Assembly: GCA_003838145.1 (NCBI GenBank)
Contig: QYZZ01000083.1
Span: 1-45,415 of the forward strand
Source of the DNA: Tindallia sp. MSAO_Bac2
GTDB lineage: Bacteria; Bacillota; Clostridia; Peptostreptococcales; Tindalliaceae
DNA length: 45,415 bases
Direction of reading: 5' to 3'
The translations under genes were made by a program, and so were the position numbers. The number at the start of each line of letters is the position of its first letter. The first letter of the stretch is position 1. Under the pieces are notes generated by a model that worked only from the letters and a program-made list of their open reading frames with translations, was not told the DNA's origin and did no database searches. Below, piece by piece: positions 1-8,457 of this stretch.

Positions 1-535
1 CAATCCTCCCTGTGAATTGGTTCCGTTTCAAGACTTAACTGTCATACGATTCAAACAATCTGCTGTATTCCAGGATGACAAACTGGTCCGTTATGCTGCC
101 TACTTTTCGTCTCCCATAAATGCCTTTATATGGTTACCCTTCCACTTATGTACTTTTGAACGTACGATAGTTCTTCTGGAAATTGATGGAGCATCAGTTC
201 AAGTTCAGCAAATCTTCGAAGTACATCTAAGGATAGATTAAGCCATTCATTTTCTAGCTTTGATGTTGACATTTTCCAGGAAGCTCCCCATCCCTATAGA
301 CCTGTTGGATAAAGTCCAACTGATCTCTATGTTTTTTTCGATAACATCAGTTTTTTTGGGTAATAGCTGGCATTTATTCCTCTCCTCAATTTCATTTTTG
401 CAAATCTTTGACACCACGATCAGCTATGCCGAAAACAAATATTTCCGCATGGCATTTTAGATATAAGCAGTTCAATTATACCAGAAACTGGGTTTTAAAG
501 CTGCGGAAGTTGAGTTGATTACAAATTGACTTACA
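1..535. other. left edge, no convincing gene
   Basis: This stretch holds only short open frames. The most protein-like is a 48-residue frame on the minus strand at 126-272 (MSTSKLENEW..., ending GRVTI), which has no good ribosome binding site and ends in a stop. A different minus-strand frame just downstream of it reads KGIYGRRK, faintly like the start of IS3-type transposase domains, but nothing after it supports that. It could be decayed coding sequence. I see no RNA gene here. Confidence 0.4.
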
Positions 536-570
536 AAAAGAACCAGCGACACTAAATCGCTGGTTCTTTT
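536..570 (-). terminator. terminator of the left tRNA cluster
   Basis: A perfect 14-bp stem (AAAAGAACCAGCGA pairing with TCGCTGGTTCTTTT) with a 7-base loop lies directly after the 3' end of the last minus-strand tRNA. The stem ends in A/T runs on both sides, so it could work in either direction. Confidence 0.85.
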
Positions 571-578
571 ACAATAAC

Positions 579-655
579 TGGCGCGGCATGCAGGACTCGA
601 ACCTGCAACCAACTGATTCGAAGTCAGGTACTCTATCCAATTGAGCTAATGCCGC
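579..655 (-). tRNA. tRNA-Arg (anticodon TCG)
   Basis: On the minus strand a 77-base cloverleaf begins GCGGCAT and ends with an encoded CCA. The anticodon loop is CTTCGAA, giving TCG, and the T-loop GGTTCGAGTCC is intact. It is the last gene of the left tRNA cluster. Confidence 0.9.
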
Positions 656-664
656 ATGAAATTG

Positions 665-739
665 TGGAGCGGAAGACGAGATTCGAACTCGCGACCCTCG
701 CCTTGGCAAGGCGATGCTCTACCACTGAGCCACTTCCGC
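665..739 (-). tRNA. tRNA-Gly (anticodon GCC)
   Basis: Minus-strand 75-base tRNA starting GCGGAAG with encoded CCA. The anticodon stem-loop CGCC-TTGCCAA-GGCG gives GCC. Confidence 0.93.
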
Positions 740-769
740 ATAATGTGGCGGGGTTAGCCGCCACGCTAT

Positions 770-845
770 TGGCTGGGATAGCAGGACTCGAACCTGCGCA
801 TGACGGAGTCAAAGTCCGCTGCCTTACCGACTTGGCTATATCCCA
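770..845 (-). tRNA. tRNA-Gln (anticodon TTG)
   Basis: Minus-strand 76-base tRNA beginning TGGGATA, the U1-A72 type start usual for bacterial tRNA-Gln, with encoded CCA. The loop CTTTGAC gives anticodon TTG. Confidence 0.93.
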
Positions 846-849
846 ATGG

Positions 850-926
850 TGGGGTGGATGATGGGATTCGAACCCACGCATGCAGGAGCCACAATCCTGT
901 GTCTTAACCACTTGACTACATCCACC
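850..926 (-). tRNA. tRNA-His (anticodon GTG)
   Basis: Minus-strand tRNA with loop TTGTGGC, anticodon GTG. The sequence encodes the extra 5' G (position -1) facing C73, the identity element of tRNA-His, and the 3' CCA. Confidence 0.93.
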
Positions 927-967
927 ATGTATATGTGCTGCTTATCGGCCAGGGACTCAGCATCCTG

Positions 968-1044
968 TGGCGTGCCCACAGGGATTCGAACCCCGGACCC
1001 ACGGCTTAGAAGGCCGTTGCTCTGTCCAGCTGAGCTATGGGCAC
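968..1044 (-). tRNA. tRNA-Arg (anticodon TCT)
   Basis: Minus-strand 77-base tRNA beginning GTGCCCA with encoded CCA. The loop CTTCTAA gives anticodon TCT. Confidence 0.93.
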
Positions 1045-1052
1045 AGAATAAA

Positions 1053-1126
1053 TGGAGCGGGTGAAGGGAATCGAACCCTCGCGATCAGCTTGGAAGGCTG
1101 AAGTTCTACCACTGAACTACACCCGC
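1053..1126 (-). tRNA. tRNA-Gly (anticodon TCC)
   Basis: Minus-strand 74-base tRNA beginning GCGGGTG with encoded CCA. The loop CTTCCAA gives anticodon TCC. It is the first gene of the left tRNA cluster in the direction of transcription. Confidence 0.93.
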
Positions 1127-1182
1127 ACGATCCTGTTTCCTTTTTGCCACGTATTATAATTTACCATCTTCCAGCTGCTTTG

Positions 1183-1659
1183 TCAAGAAGAAATTGATAT
1201 AAACTCGCTGTCGGATGGCTTTTGGAGGTTAAGCCTTAAACAGGTCGGATCTCCACTTATTCTTGGTTCCGAAGCACTCCCGGGATTGATAAGGTATATG
1301 CCCTTTTCTTCTACAAGAGCCGGAATGTGAGTATGGCCAAACACAGCTATGTCGGCTTTTACTTCCAATGCTCTGTAATACAAACGGTTAAAATCGTACT
1401 TAACCCCGTATTGATGTCCGTGACACAGAAACACTTTTTGGTTGTGAATCTCCAGGATCTTCTCTGCCGGAAGTCCCGGCTGACGGTCACAGTTGCCGGC
1501 AACGGCTGTTATTTTTTCCTGTAAATGTTTTTCCAGTTTCTCAATATCATGAAAAAAGTCACCGGTATGGAGTATTTTATCGCAGTCCTCCAGCATGTTG
1601 ATTGCTTTATTTAATTGTTGGATATTTCCGTGTGTATCACCCAATACGCCTATTTTCAT
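1183..1659 (-). CDS. YfcE/MJ0936-type metallophosphoesterase
   Basis: A 158-residue soluble protein of the small calcineurin-like phosphodiesterase family (YfcE, MJ0936, B. subtilis YsnB). The metal-binding signature is visible in order: the N-terminal GDTHGN, then HTGDFFHD, AGNCD, LCHGHQYG and FGHTHIP, with INPGS near the C-terminus. Length is normal for the family. The start ATG has an AAGGAG site just upstream. It lies 4 bases after the stop of rdgB, in the usual clostridial order rph-rdgB-yfcE, so it is probably co-transcribed. Family members hydrolyse phosphodiesters in vitro, but the physiological substrate is generally unknown. Confidence 0.92.
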   Translation of the reverse strand: MKIGVLGDTHGNIQQLNKAINMLEDCDKILHTGDFFHDIEKLEKHLQEKITAVAGNCDRQPGLPAEKILEIHNQKVFLCHGHQYGVKYDFNRLYYRALEVKADIAVFGHTHIPALVEEKGIYLINPGSASEPRISGDPTCLRLNLQKPSDSEFISISS

Positions 1660-1663
1660 CTTT

Positions 1664-2272
1664 CTACTCCTTAAAATGTTGAATCAGCATTTCTTTTAAA
1701 CTCTCTAAGGCTCTTGAACGATGGCTCATGCCGTTTTTGATTTCCGGGTTTAATTCTCCAAAGGTTTTTCGATGCCGGGGTACATAAAACATTGGATCAT
1801 AGCCAAAGCCGTTTTCGCCTTTTTCTTCAAAATCAATATACCCTTCCACTTCGCCTCTGGTAACCATCACTTCACCATTCGGAAAAGCCGCTGCCAATGC
1901 GCACACAAAACGTCCGCTTCTTTTCTCCATGGGGACACCGTCCAGTTCTTGCAGCAGTTTGGCGTTATTATCCCCGTCAGTGGCATTTTCGCCTGCATAA
2001 CGGGCTGAATATACGCCCGGCCTGCCATCCAGGGCATCCACTTCCAAACCGGAATCGTCTGCCAGAGAAAGGCTGTTTGTTGCTTCACAAACCGCCATGG
2101 CTTTTATCAGCGCGTTTTCTTCAAAGGAGTCTCCGGTTTCTTCGATTTCCATATTTTCCAGCCCTATATCCTTCATGGAAACCACTTCAATGGGAAAGTC
2201 TTTTAACATGTCTGCGATTTCCTTTAATTTATGGACATTTCCAGTTGCAATAACTGCCCTTATCTTTTCCAA
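1664..2272 (-). CDS. rdgB: dITP/XTP pyrophosphatase (RdgB/HAM1)
   Basis: A 202-residue Ham1/RdgB-family nucleoside-triphosphate pyrophosphatase. The family cleans the nucleotide pool by converting dITP, ITP and XTP to monophosphates and pyrophosphate. Visible motifs are the N-terminal ATGNVHKLKEI substrate loop, ADDSGLEVDAL with the metal-binding acidic residues, the PGVYSARYAG loop, GYDPMF, and the C-terminal SHRSRAL. The start is a TTG preceded by a strong AGGAGGAGG site. It lies 12 bases after the end of rph, as in many Firmicutes. Confidence 0.95.
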   Translation of the reverse strand: MEKIRAVIATGNVHKLKEIADMLKDFPIEVVSMKDIGLENMEIEETGDSFEENALIKAMAVCEATNSLSLADDSGLEVDALDGRPGVYSARYAGENATDGDNNAKLLQELDGVPMEKRSGRFVCALAAAFPNGEVMVTRGEVEGYIDFEEKGENGFGYDPMFYVPRHRKTFGELNPEIKNGMSHRSRALESLKEMLIQHFKE

Positions 2273-2284
2273 CGTGTCCTCCTC

Positions 2285-3025
2285 CTATTTCCTTGCCTTT
2301 TCAGCATATATTTCTGATATCACTTTCTTTTGCTGTTCAATCAGTTCTTCTATTCCACTTTTTCCAAGATCGATCATCTGATTCATCTCGTCCAAGGTAA
2401 ACGTGGCTTCTTCACCGGATCCCTGGATTTCCACCAGCTCTTCCGCTTCTGTCATCACCAGGTTCATGTCAACAGCTGCTGTTGAATCTTCCTCATAGCA
2501 CAGATCCAGAAGCGCTTTACCGTCGACCACGCCAACACTGACAGCTGCCAGATAATGGTTGATTGGTATTTCCCTGATTTGCCGGTTTTCTCTCATTTCA
2601 ATCAGCGTTTCCATCAATGCGATAAACGCACCTGTGATGGATGCTGTCCGTGTTCCGCCGTCTGCCTGTATCACGTCACAGTCAATCCAGACTGTTCTTT
2701 CTCCAATTACTTTCAGATCCACCACGGATCGAAGAGCCCGTCCAATTAAACGCTGGATTTCCTGGGTTCTTCCTTCCACTTTTCCTTTGCTGGATTCCCG
2801 GATTTTTCTGGTATGGGTGGCACTGGGAAGCATTGAGTATTCGGCAGTTATCCATCCTTTTCCACTGCCTTTAAGAAAAGGCGGGACCTTTTCTTCCATA
2901 AATGCAGTACAGATTACTTTTGTATTTCCCATTGTTACCAGAACGGATCCGGATGCGTATTTGGTGAAATTTCTTTCAAAGGTAATCGGTCTTAACTCAT
3001 CGGCTTTTCTTCCATCATTTCGCAT
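2285..3025 (-). CDS. rph: ribonuclease PH
   Basis: A 246-residue phosphorolytic 3'-5' exoribonuclease that trims tRNA precursors downstream of CCA. The protein starts [14 protein letters not shown], as is typical. It contains the [12 protein letters not shown] and [14 protein letters not shown] segments and the phosphate and metal-binding [16 protein letters not shown] segment. Length matches the family. An AAGGGAG site stands 6 bases before the ATG. It is followed closely by rdgB and yfcE. The nearby tRNA genes all encode CCA, which fits an enzyme that trims their 3' extensions. Confidence 0.96.
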   Translation of the reverse strand: MRNDGRKADELRPITFERNFTKYASGSVLVTMGNTKVICTAFMEEKVPPFLKGSGKGWITAEYSMLPSATHTRKIRESSKGKVEGRTQEIQRLIGRALRSVVDLKVIGERTVWIDCDVIQADGGTRTASITGAFIALMETLIEMRENRQIREIPINHYLAAVSVGVVDGKALLDLCYEEDSTAAVDMNLVMTEAEELVEIQGSGEEATFTLDEMNQMIDLGKSGIEELIEQQKKVISEIYAEKARK

Positions 3026-3049
3026 GTATTAGCTCCCTTCGGATCTTTG

Positions 3050-3568
3050 TTATCTTTTCATTTTGGTGAAATAACCGCCTTTAATGGCACGGGCATCTGT
3101 AACTGTTACAAATGCCTTTGCGTCGTGCTGGTCCAGGATACGGTGCAGCTTTGCCAGGTTTTTCCGTTGGATGGTTACGTTCAGCAGATGGTTGATACCA
3201 TAGCGTCCATGACCTTCCACAACCGTTACTCCAAAGCCTGCATCCCGGATACTGTCCACCAGGCTCATGGCTTTTTTGTAAGTAATCACCTGGACTACCA
3301 GATCTCCTAATGCCATCCGCTCTTCCAATATTATACCAACATAACCGCCGGATGCAAATCCTAAAGCATAGGCAATAACATTAAAAGGATCATTCAGATT
3401 ATCCAACACTCTCCCAATGGCCATAACCCATATAATAACCTCGACGAATCCTATTGCGAAGGCTTCTATTCTTCTTCCCCGCATTGCCATGATGGTCCGC
3501 ACTGTTGCCATGCTCATATCTGCTGTTTTAGCAGCAAAAATAAACAAGTATCCAAGAATAAGCTCCAC
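3050..3568 (-). CDS. UPF0316 membrane protein (DUF5698/DUF2179)
   Basis: A 172-residue protein of the UPF0316 family. The first 100 or so residues contain about three hydrophobic segments (LILGYLFIFAAKTADM, AFAIGFVEVIIWVMAIG, VIAYALGFASGGYVGI). The C-terminal half is a soluble DUF2179 domain with the GHGRYG motif. I place the start at the GTG at 3568 because AAGGGAGG lies 6 bases upstream. The frame is open for another 17 codons upstream, but that part runs into a large palindrome and has no ribosome site. The function is unknown; related DUF2179 domains occur in YitT-type membrane proteins. Confidence 0.85.
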   Translation of the reverse strand: MELILGYLFIFAAKTADMSMATVRTIMAMRGRRIEAFAIGFVEVIIWVMAIGRVLDNLNDPFNVIAYALGFASGGYVGIILEERMALGDLVVQVITYKKAMSLVDSIRDAGFGVTVVEGHGRYGINHLLNVTIQRKNLAKLHRILDQHDAKAFVTVTDARAIKGGYFTKMKR

Positions 3569-3598
3569 GTGAATCCTCCCTTTCGGTCTCAAAATATC

Positions 3599-3631
3599 AG
3601 ACCACAAGCGATGAATCATCGTTTGTGGTCT
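3599..3631 (-). terminator. large inverted repeat between amidase and UPF0316 genes
   Basis: A near-perfect 33-base palindrome, with AGACCACAAGCGATGA pairing with TCATCGTTTGTGGTCT. It sits 21 bases after the amidase stop and 31 bases before the UPF0316 start. The minus-strand sequence following it is not a clean T-run (GATATTTTGAG), so it may be a weak terminator, an attenuator or an RNA-stability element. Confidence 0.5.
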
Positions 3632-3652
3632 ATGCCTTCAACTTGCTATCTT

Positions 3653-5839
3653 TTACCTGGCTTCTGAAAGATGGGTTCCTGTTTCCTCCACATATCGAAT
3701 TACTGCATTTCGAATTCCTTCTGCAGCCAGTTTTCGATATTGACTGGTTGCCAACAGCCTTTCTTCCTCCGGATTGGTCAGGAAACCAATTTCCGTTATA
3801 ATGGCCGGCATCTTAGTTTCCCTCAGTACATACAACCGGTCCCGGGCATTAATCCGATGACTGGAGGCATTTAATGTCCGTACCATTTCTTCCTGAAAAA
3901 TTTCTGCCAGCCGCAGATTATCCCGAAAATCAGTAGGGCTGTTTTCACTGGGATAGTAAAGGGTTTCCACCCCTTTTAAGTCAGATCTGGGTGCTGCATT
4001 GGCGTGTACACTTACAAAAATGTCTGCATTCATCTGATTTGCAATGGCCGCTCTATCTTGCAAGGTAACAAATGTGTCATCCCTTCGAGTCATGTAAGTT
4101 CTGAAACCGGCTTCCTGCAGCAGCTTTTCTGCTTCAAGTGCCACTTCCAGCACAACTTCCTTTTCTGTCATACCTAAGTTAGACGATGTAGCCCCCGGAT
4201 CTTTGCCACCATGACCGGCATCAATCACTATGAGTCTTTCCCGATAGCGCAGATCACGGTTGGTGAATTCCAGCTCCAGGTCTTTTGTGTTTTTAATGCC
4301 CGGGCTTCTTATTTCCACACCGGCCTTAACATGAACATTTGCTATTAATTGACCGTTTTGTGCGGTGTTGGTCATCTGAATAAAGTCGATTAAAGGATCG
4401 TCTATATCAAGAATTTCAAATGGTATGTTCATATTATCCTTCGGCATAATCAGTTTTACAATGGAGGCGGATTCATCCACTTCTATTTTGTAGTCAACGG
4501 CGCTGTTGCCATAAAATGTAAGCTTTGATGATGTCCAGCCGGACTCCACATAGCGATAACCATCTTCCGGTTCTCCTTCCAGGTGTACGACCAGTCTTCC
4601 ATTTTGTTTATCAAAATAAAGGTCATCTAAATCTGGTACGTTGTTTAAATCAATGACAGTCCGGACTATTTTATCATCCGGATCATAGTGGTGGTCCGGA
4701 GTAAACTCAGACACTCTGATCCGGTGTGCCACTCGTCCGCCGACGTTAAAGTCAGGGAAGCGATGCCCCGGGTTTAGCAGGGAGTCTTTTATATCAACCA
4801 CCAAACGATTAGGGCTGTCCAGTTTCATTAAATTGTAGTTGTGAACATTGCTGCCCTCAATCACCAGTACTTCCTTCGCGTTGTAGCGTTCAAAGCGAAC
4901 GTCATCAACGTAGTGAATCAGGCGGATAACCATCTCTTCTGTTCTTTCATCATAACGGATATCATGACCAATATCATTTTTCAGATCCAGCACCAGCCGG
5001 GTTACCCATGGGTCGCGTTCAAACTGAGAGGAACGGACAGCACTTATGTATGCGTTGCCGGGCGCTGAAACTTTTATGGTTTTGTCGTTCTGCATGTGTT
5101 CAGAATTGTCCATTCTTAAGCGGGTATGATTAAAGTCAAAAACCAGCCGCTGTGGGTTCATCAGCTGAGCCGTACTGTAGTGAACTTCTTCTCCTGTTTT
5201 AATTCGAATTTCCGGCATTCCTTCCACCATTTTAATGCTTATATCTTCCAGCAGTGCCTCATCTCCATCATGATCTACAGGTGCTATATCATCTTCTTCA
5301 TGAGTATCGACGGATTCATCCGGTAGTAATTCAGTTTCTGGTGATCGAATAACGACTGTTCTGGTATCATTGTCCCATCCAACATCTAGTCCCAGTTCTT
5401 GCCCTAAAAACCTTACAGGAACCATGGTTCTCCCGCGCCCCTGATAGGTGACAATTTTGGCTGGCACCTGACTGGGAAGAATTTTTTCTTCACCATTAAC
5501 CTGAACGCTTGCACTGTCAATGGTTAGGAGTATTTCTTTCTCTTCGTTTGATATGCTCACCTGCCGTTTTTCTCCATCCCAGCTTACCTCTGCACCGGTT
5601 TGATTGGCTATAGCAGCTACTGGTACCAGTGTCCGGTATTGTCCATCATGCTGAAAAAGTACCGGCGGCACATCAGAAGCCAGAGGTTCACCATCCATAG
5701 TCATCTGAACAACTGGGATATCCATCATTCTTTCATCTACTTCTGCCCTTATGGTGGGGACATCAGCAAAAACAAACTGTGGAGTAAGCGCCGCAAGCAT
5801 CAGAATTATTCCAAGTCCAATCATTCTTATTTTTTTCAT
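3653..5839 (-). CDS. N-acetylmuramoyl-L-alanine amidase with stalk and AMIN domains
   Basis: A 728-residue secreted cell-wall hydrolase. The start is the ATG at 5839, with GGGAGG 8 bases upstream. Residues about 1-26 form a signal peptide (KKIRMIGLGIILMLAAL). Residues about 30-165 resemble the copper-amine-oxidase N-terminal domain common in clostridial surface proteins, with two repeats containing RTLVPVAAIA and RTMVPVRFLGQ. The middle region, about 200-520, contains AMIN-type beta repeats that bind the envelope. The C-terminal ~185 residues are a zinc Amidase_3 domain with all ligands: DAGHGG, MTEKEV, SVHANA and ITEIGFLTN. It probably cleaves the amide bond between MurNAc and L-Ala in peptidoglycan. 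A sigma-A-like promoter lies upstream. Confidence 0.95.
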   Translation of the reverse strand: MKKIRMIGLGIILMLAALTPQFVFADVPTIRAEVDERMMDIPVVQMTMDGEPLASDVPPVLFQHDGQYRTLVPVAAIANQTGAEVSWDGEKRQVSISNEEKEILLTIDSASVQVNGEEKILPSQVPAKIVTYQGRGRTMVPVRFLGQELGLDVGWDNDTRTVVIRSPETELLPDESVDTHEEDDIAPVDHDGDEALLEDISIKMVEGMPEIRIKTGEEVHYSTAQLMNPQRLVFDFNHTRLRMDNSEHMQNDKTIKVSAPGNAYISAVRSSQFERDPWVTRLVLDLKNDIGHDIRYDERTEEMVIRLIHYVDDVRFERYNAKEVLVIEGSNVHNYNLMKLDSPNRLVVDIKDSLLNPGHRFPDFNVGGRVAHRIRVSEFTPDHHYDPDDKIVRTVIDLNNVPDLDDLYFDKQNGRLVVHLEGEPEDGYRYVESGWTSSKLTFYGNSAVDYKIEVDESASIVKLIMPKDNMNIPFEILDIDDPLIDFIQMTNTAQNGQLIANVHVKAGVEIRSPGIKNTKDLELEFTNRDLRYRERLIVIDAGHGGKDPGATSSNLGMTEKEVVLEVALEAEKLLQEAGFRTYMTRRDDTFVTLQDRAAIANQMNADIFVSVHANAAPRSDLKGVETLYYPSENSPTDFRDNLRLAEIFQEEMVRTLNASSHRINARDRLYVLRETKMPAIITEIGFLTNPEEERLLATSQYRKLAAEGIRNAVIRYVEETGTHLSEAR

Positions 5840-5893
5840 TGAAAAGCCTCCCGGCATAGTTTCTATGTTGTATTAATTGCTGCATCTTTCTAT

Positions 5894-5923
5894 TATATAT
5901 CACTCTGAATCAGCTAATGTCAA
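5894..5923 (-). promoter_or_regulatory. sigma-A-type promoter of the amidase gene
   Basis: On the minus strand a perfect -35 TTGACA (5918-5923) is followed after 18 bases by TATATA (5894-5899). It lies about 55 bases before the amidase start codon. Confidence 0.65.
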
Positions 5924-5967
5924 TGGGACTACAGGGAATGTAATCACAATGTAACCTGCTCGCTCCG

Positions 5968-6951
5968 TTAAAGAACCTGATACAATTCATCCACGTCCGG
6001 CTCTTCTAAAGGAACCTTTTTTCCGTCCGCCAGAATATACCTTTCCCCGGATGTTATTTTACCTATTACCGACGCTTCTATCTTATTTTCATGGAGTTTT
6101 GCCATCAGATTGTCAAGTTTATCCGGAGGGATCGTCATAATCATAACACCACTGGAAATCAGTCGGTATGGATCTATTTCAAAATGCCGGCAAATGGCTA
6201 TGGTCGAAGGCAGAAGCGGGATTTGATCCCGATGAATTTCCGCTCCCGTCTGAGAGGCTTCCGCCAGCTCCCATAACGCTCCCATAATGCCGCCTTCTGT
6301 GGCGTCGTGCATGGCGGTTACGCCCAGGGTTCCTGCCAAAATTCCTTCAGGAACAACACTGATATGGTGTTTTTGTTCTTTGGCTTCTTTCATCAATTCT
6401 CTACCCAACACTTCCGAGAGTTCACCTTCTTTGTCGTGAGCCAGAATTGCTGCTCCTTCCAGACCAGCGTGTTTGGTCATCACAATAATGTCTCCCGGCT
6501 TTGCTCCTGCAGACTTAATCATACGATCCCGCCGCTGTTTTCCGATAGCCACAGTGCTGATAACCACCTGATTTACGGTATCTGTTATTTCTGTATGCCC
6601 TCCCAGTATCTGAACTGAAATGCTCTCCGCGGCTTTACTGGCATCTTTCATTATTTGTTCCAGATCCTCTTCGGTGGTGCTGGAGGGTGCCAGAACCGTC
6701 AGCATCACTCCTACAGGCTCAGCTCCGTCTGATGCCACGTCATTGCAGGCAATATGTACGGCCAGATTTCCTATATCCGCAACGGCCCCGGTAATGGGAT
6801 CTGTACTGACAACGCATAGCTGGTTGTCCAGGTCCAATACAGCGCAGTCTTCTCCAATACCAGCCCCTACCAGTACTTCTTTTCGGGTGCTCTTTACATT
6901 GGCAATAATTTTATCTCTTAAAAAATCTGTCGGCACTTTTCCGATTTTCAT
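5968..6951 (-). CDS. AIR synthase/ThiL/HypE superfamily protein
   Basis: A 327-residue protein of the PurM/ThiL/HypE/SelD ATP-dependent superfamily. Visible features are an N-terminal GIGEDCAVLD ATP-binding segment, STDPITG, the AVHIACNDVASDGAEPVG motif typical of the family, GGHTEITD, and the Gly-rich MHDATEGGIMGALWE segment in the second half. Length fits the family, which is usually annotated only as AIR synthase-related. It overlaps the upstream membrane-protein gene by 4 bases, and a thiamine-type ABC transporter lies two genes further up. A ThiL-like role (phosphorylating thiamine monophosphate) is conceivable from context, but the sequence is not a standard ThiL and HypE-like chemistry is equally possible. 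Confidence 0.8.
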   Translation of the reverse strand: MKIGKVPTDFLRDKIIANVKSTRKEVLVGAGIGEDCAVLDLDNQLCVVSTDPITGAVADIGNLAVHIACNDVASDGAEPVGVMLTVLAPSSTTEEDLEQIMKDASKAAESISVQILGGHTEITDTVNQVVISTVAIGKQRRDRMIKSAGAKPGDIIVMTKHAGLEGAAILAHDKEGELSEVLGRELMKEAKEQKHHISVVPEGILAGTLGVTAMHDATEGGIMGALWELAEASQTGAEIHRDQIPLLPSTIAICRHFEIDPYRLISSGVMIMTIPPDKLDNLMAKLHENKIEASVIGKITSGERYILADGKKVPLEEPDVDELYQVL

Positions 6952-7673
6952 TCCAAGTTTCCTTTCTCTTCATATTCCCGGCATGAATCCTGGTATCGGC
7001 GAAGCATTCTTTCCAGCTGCCACGCAATAATCCCGATGACCAGTAAGCTGCCCATAGCTGTTAACCCTATTTTCATAGCCGTATTGATAAAGAATGTTTC
7101 CGGTAATAGCTGGATCAATACGTGTCGTTGCGGATCCAGTATCCATAAGTCGTTATCAAACAGCAGCAGATGGAAGTATGTGAAGTACTTGGTAAAGTCC
7201 AGCCAGATCAGAAGTCCTAACAGTATCATCATGTCTACATTGGCCAGACCGGTGTAAAACAGGGTTCGAAGAAAGTGATTCTGCCATTTTTTGTCTTTCA
7301 GGACAACCCAGATCAGCAGCAGGATGAAGCCTGCTATGGATATGTTTCGCAGCAACCGGGCTGTGTTATAAAGATCCAGTACGTCTACCATATGCAGTCG
7401 TTCCCGCTCGTCATAAAGGGGCTGATACTCTCCGTCTTTTACCGCCATGGTCTGGAAGTCTTCTTTTTCCCCCTGAAGGTAAAGGATGATCTCCTCTGCT
7501 GCATGTTCAAGATTTTCCTGATCCATACCGGCTTGCGGTATCCAGTTTTGTTTTTCGAACTCGGTCATATAGTGATCCACATCGTAGGTCACATACTCCA
7601 GAGACAGCACCCAGGCTGTAATGGTAAGGAATATACCCATAAGGATATATATGGCTCTTTTTTTCCAGCTCAT
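6948..7673 (-). CDS. DUF1461/TIGR01906-type integral membrane protein
   Basis: A 241-residue membrane protein with hydrophobic segments near residues 5-25, about 115-137, 150-170 and 195-220. A ~90-residue loop after the first helix contains ENLEHAAEEIILYLQG and MVDVLDLYNTARLLRN, characteristic of the clostridial TIGR01906/DUF1461 family. The start ATG at 7673 is chosen because GGAGG lies 7 bases upstream; longer versions of the frame run into the ribosome site. It starts 2 bases after the ABC ATPase stop and its end overlaps the next gene, so all three are translationally linked. The function is unknown. Confidence 0.8.
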   Translation of the reverse strand: MSWKKRAIYILMGIFLTITAWVLSLEYVTYDVDHYMTEFEKQNWIPQAGMDQENLEHAAEEIILYLQGEKEDFQTMAVKDGEYQPLYDERERLHMVDVLDLYNTARLLRNISIAGFILLLIWVVLKDKKWQNHFLRTLFYTGLANVDMMILLGLLIWLDFTKYFTYFHLLLFDNDLWILDPQRHVLIQLLPETFFINTAMKIGLTAMGSLLVIGIIAWQLERMLRRYQDSCREYEEKGNLE

Positions 7674-7675
7674 GA

Positions 7676-8434
7676 TCATTCCTCCGATGGTCTGTCCGTC
7701 AGGCATGCTAAAACAGACTCTTTTAATTGAATATATTCCGGCTCTGCGAAAGAATTAAGTCCCCGGGGGCGCTTCAGATTCACCCTGAATTCTTTTCGGA
7801 TTTCAGCCGGCCGATGAGACAATACGTAAACCCGGTCTGAAAGCAGCAGTGCTTCATCCACATCGTGGGTGATGAGCAAAACAGAGGATTCTATCTCTTC
7901 CATGACATTCATCAGCCATTGTTGCATGGTTTGTCGTGTAAGTGCATCTAATCCTCCGAAGGGTTCATCCAACAACATAATATCCTGAGAAAACATAAAA
8001 GTTCTCAGAAGAGCAGCCCTTTGTCGCATGCCTCCGGATAATTGTGCCGGGTAATATTTTTCAAACCCCTCCAACCCGAAAAGGGCAAAATGAGGAAGTG
8101 CTTCTGCGTGAGCCTGGCGTTGGTTTATTCCTTTTAAAAATAATGGCAGGCATACGTTATCCAGAATGTTCCGCCAGGGCAGCAGCAAGTCTTTCTGGTG
8201 CATAAAACTGACTCTGCCTGCGATTCCCGTGTATTTTTCCCCTTCAATGATAACATCTCCCTGATCCGGTAAAGCAATGCCGGCAATAATGCTAAACAGG
8301 GTGCTTTTACCACAGCCACTGGGCCCCAGTATCGTAACAAATTCTTTACGGTTAAGATGCAGGGAAATATTTTCCAGTGTATGAAGGCGGACAAAGGATT
8401 TTTTGATGTTTTTTGCTTCCAGTATTGAGTCCAT
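7676..8434 (-). CDS. ABC transporter ATP-binding protein (SsuB/ThiZ type)
   Basis: A 252-residue cytoplasmic ATPase of the nitrate/sulfonate/taurine/thiamine-precursor importer class. Walker A is GPSGCGKST, the Q-loop region is MHQKDLLLPWRN, the signature is LSGGMRQR, Walker B is IMLLDEPFGGLD, and the switch is LLITHDVDEA. The start ATG at 8434 has GGAGG 9 bases upstream. It follows the permease gene by 23 bases. Together with the permease and the MTH1187-type thiamine-binding protein it most likely energises uptake of thiamine or a precursor, although no substrate-binding lipoprotein gene is present here. Confidence 0.9.
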   Translation of the reverse strand: MDSILEAKNIKKSFVRLHTLENISLHLNRKEFVTILGPSGCGKSTLFSIIAGIALPDQGDVIIEGEKYTGIAGRVSFMHQKDLLLPWRNILDNVCLPLFLKGINQRQAHAEALPHFALFGLEGFEKYYPAQLSGGMRQRAALLRTFMFSQDIMLLDEPFGGLDALTRQTMQQWLMNVMEEIESSVLLITHDVDEALLLSDRVYVLSHRPAEIRKEFRVNLKRPRGLNSFAEPEYIQLKESVLACLTDRPSEE

Positions 8435-8457
8435 TTTGGCATGCCTCCATCCATCGA

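Noticed and set aside
17-460. Two plus-strand frames at 17-241 and 260-460
   Set aside because: No ribosome binding site, no recognisable domains and unusual composition; the region looks like decayed or non-coding sequence.
633-911. Open frames running through the left tRNA cluster (633-911 minus, 649-861 plus, 846-1064 plus)
   Set aside because: They translate tRNA sequence (typical GFEPTHAG-like false peptides) and have no ribosome sites; the tRNA genes explain this DNA.
2097-3310. Long plus-strand frames opposite rdgB, rph and UPF0316, and opposite ptb (36305-37060)
   Set aside because: They are antisense shadows of well-supported genes and have no start signals.
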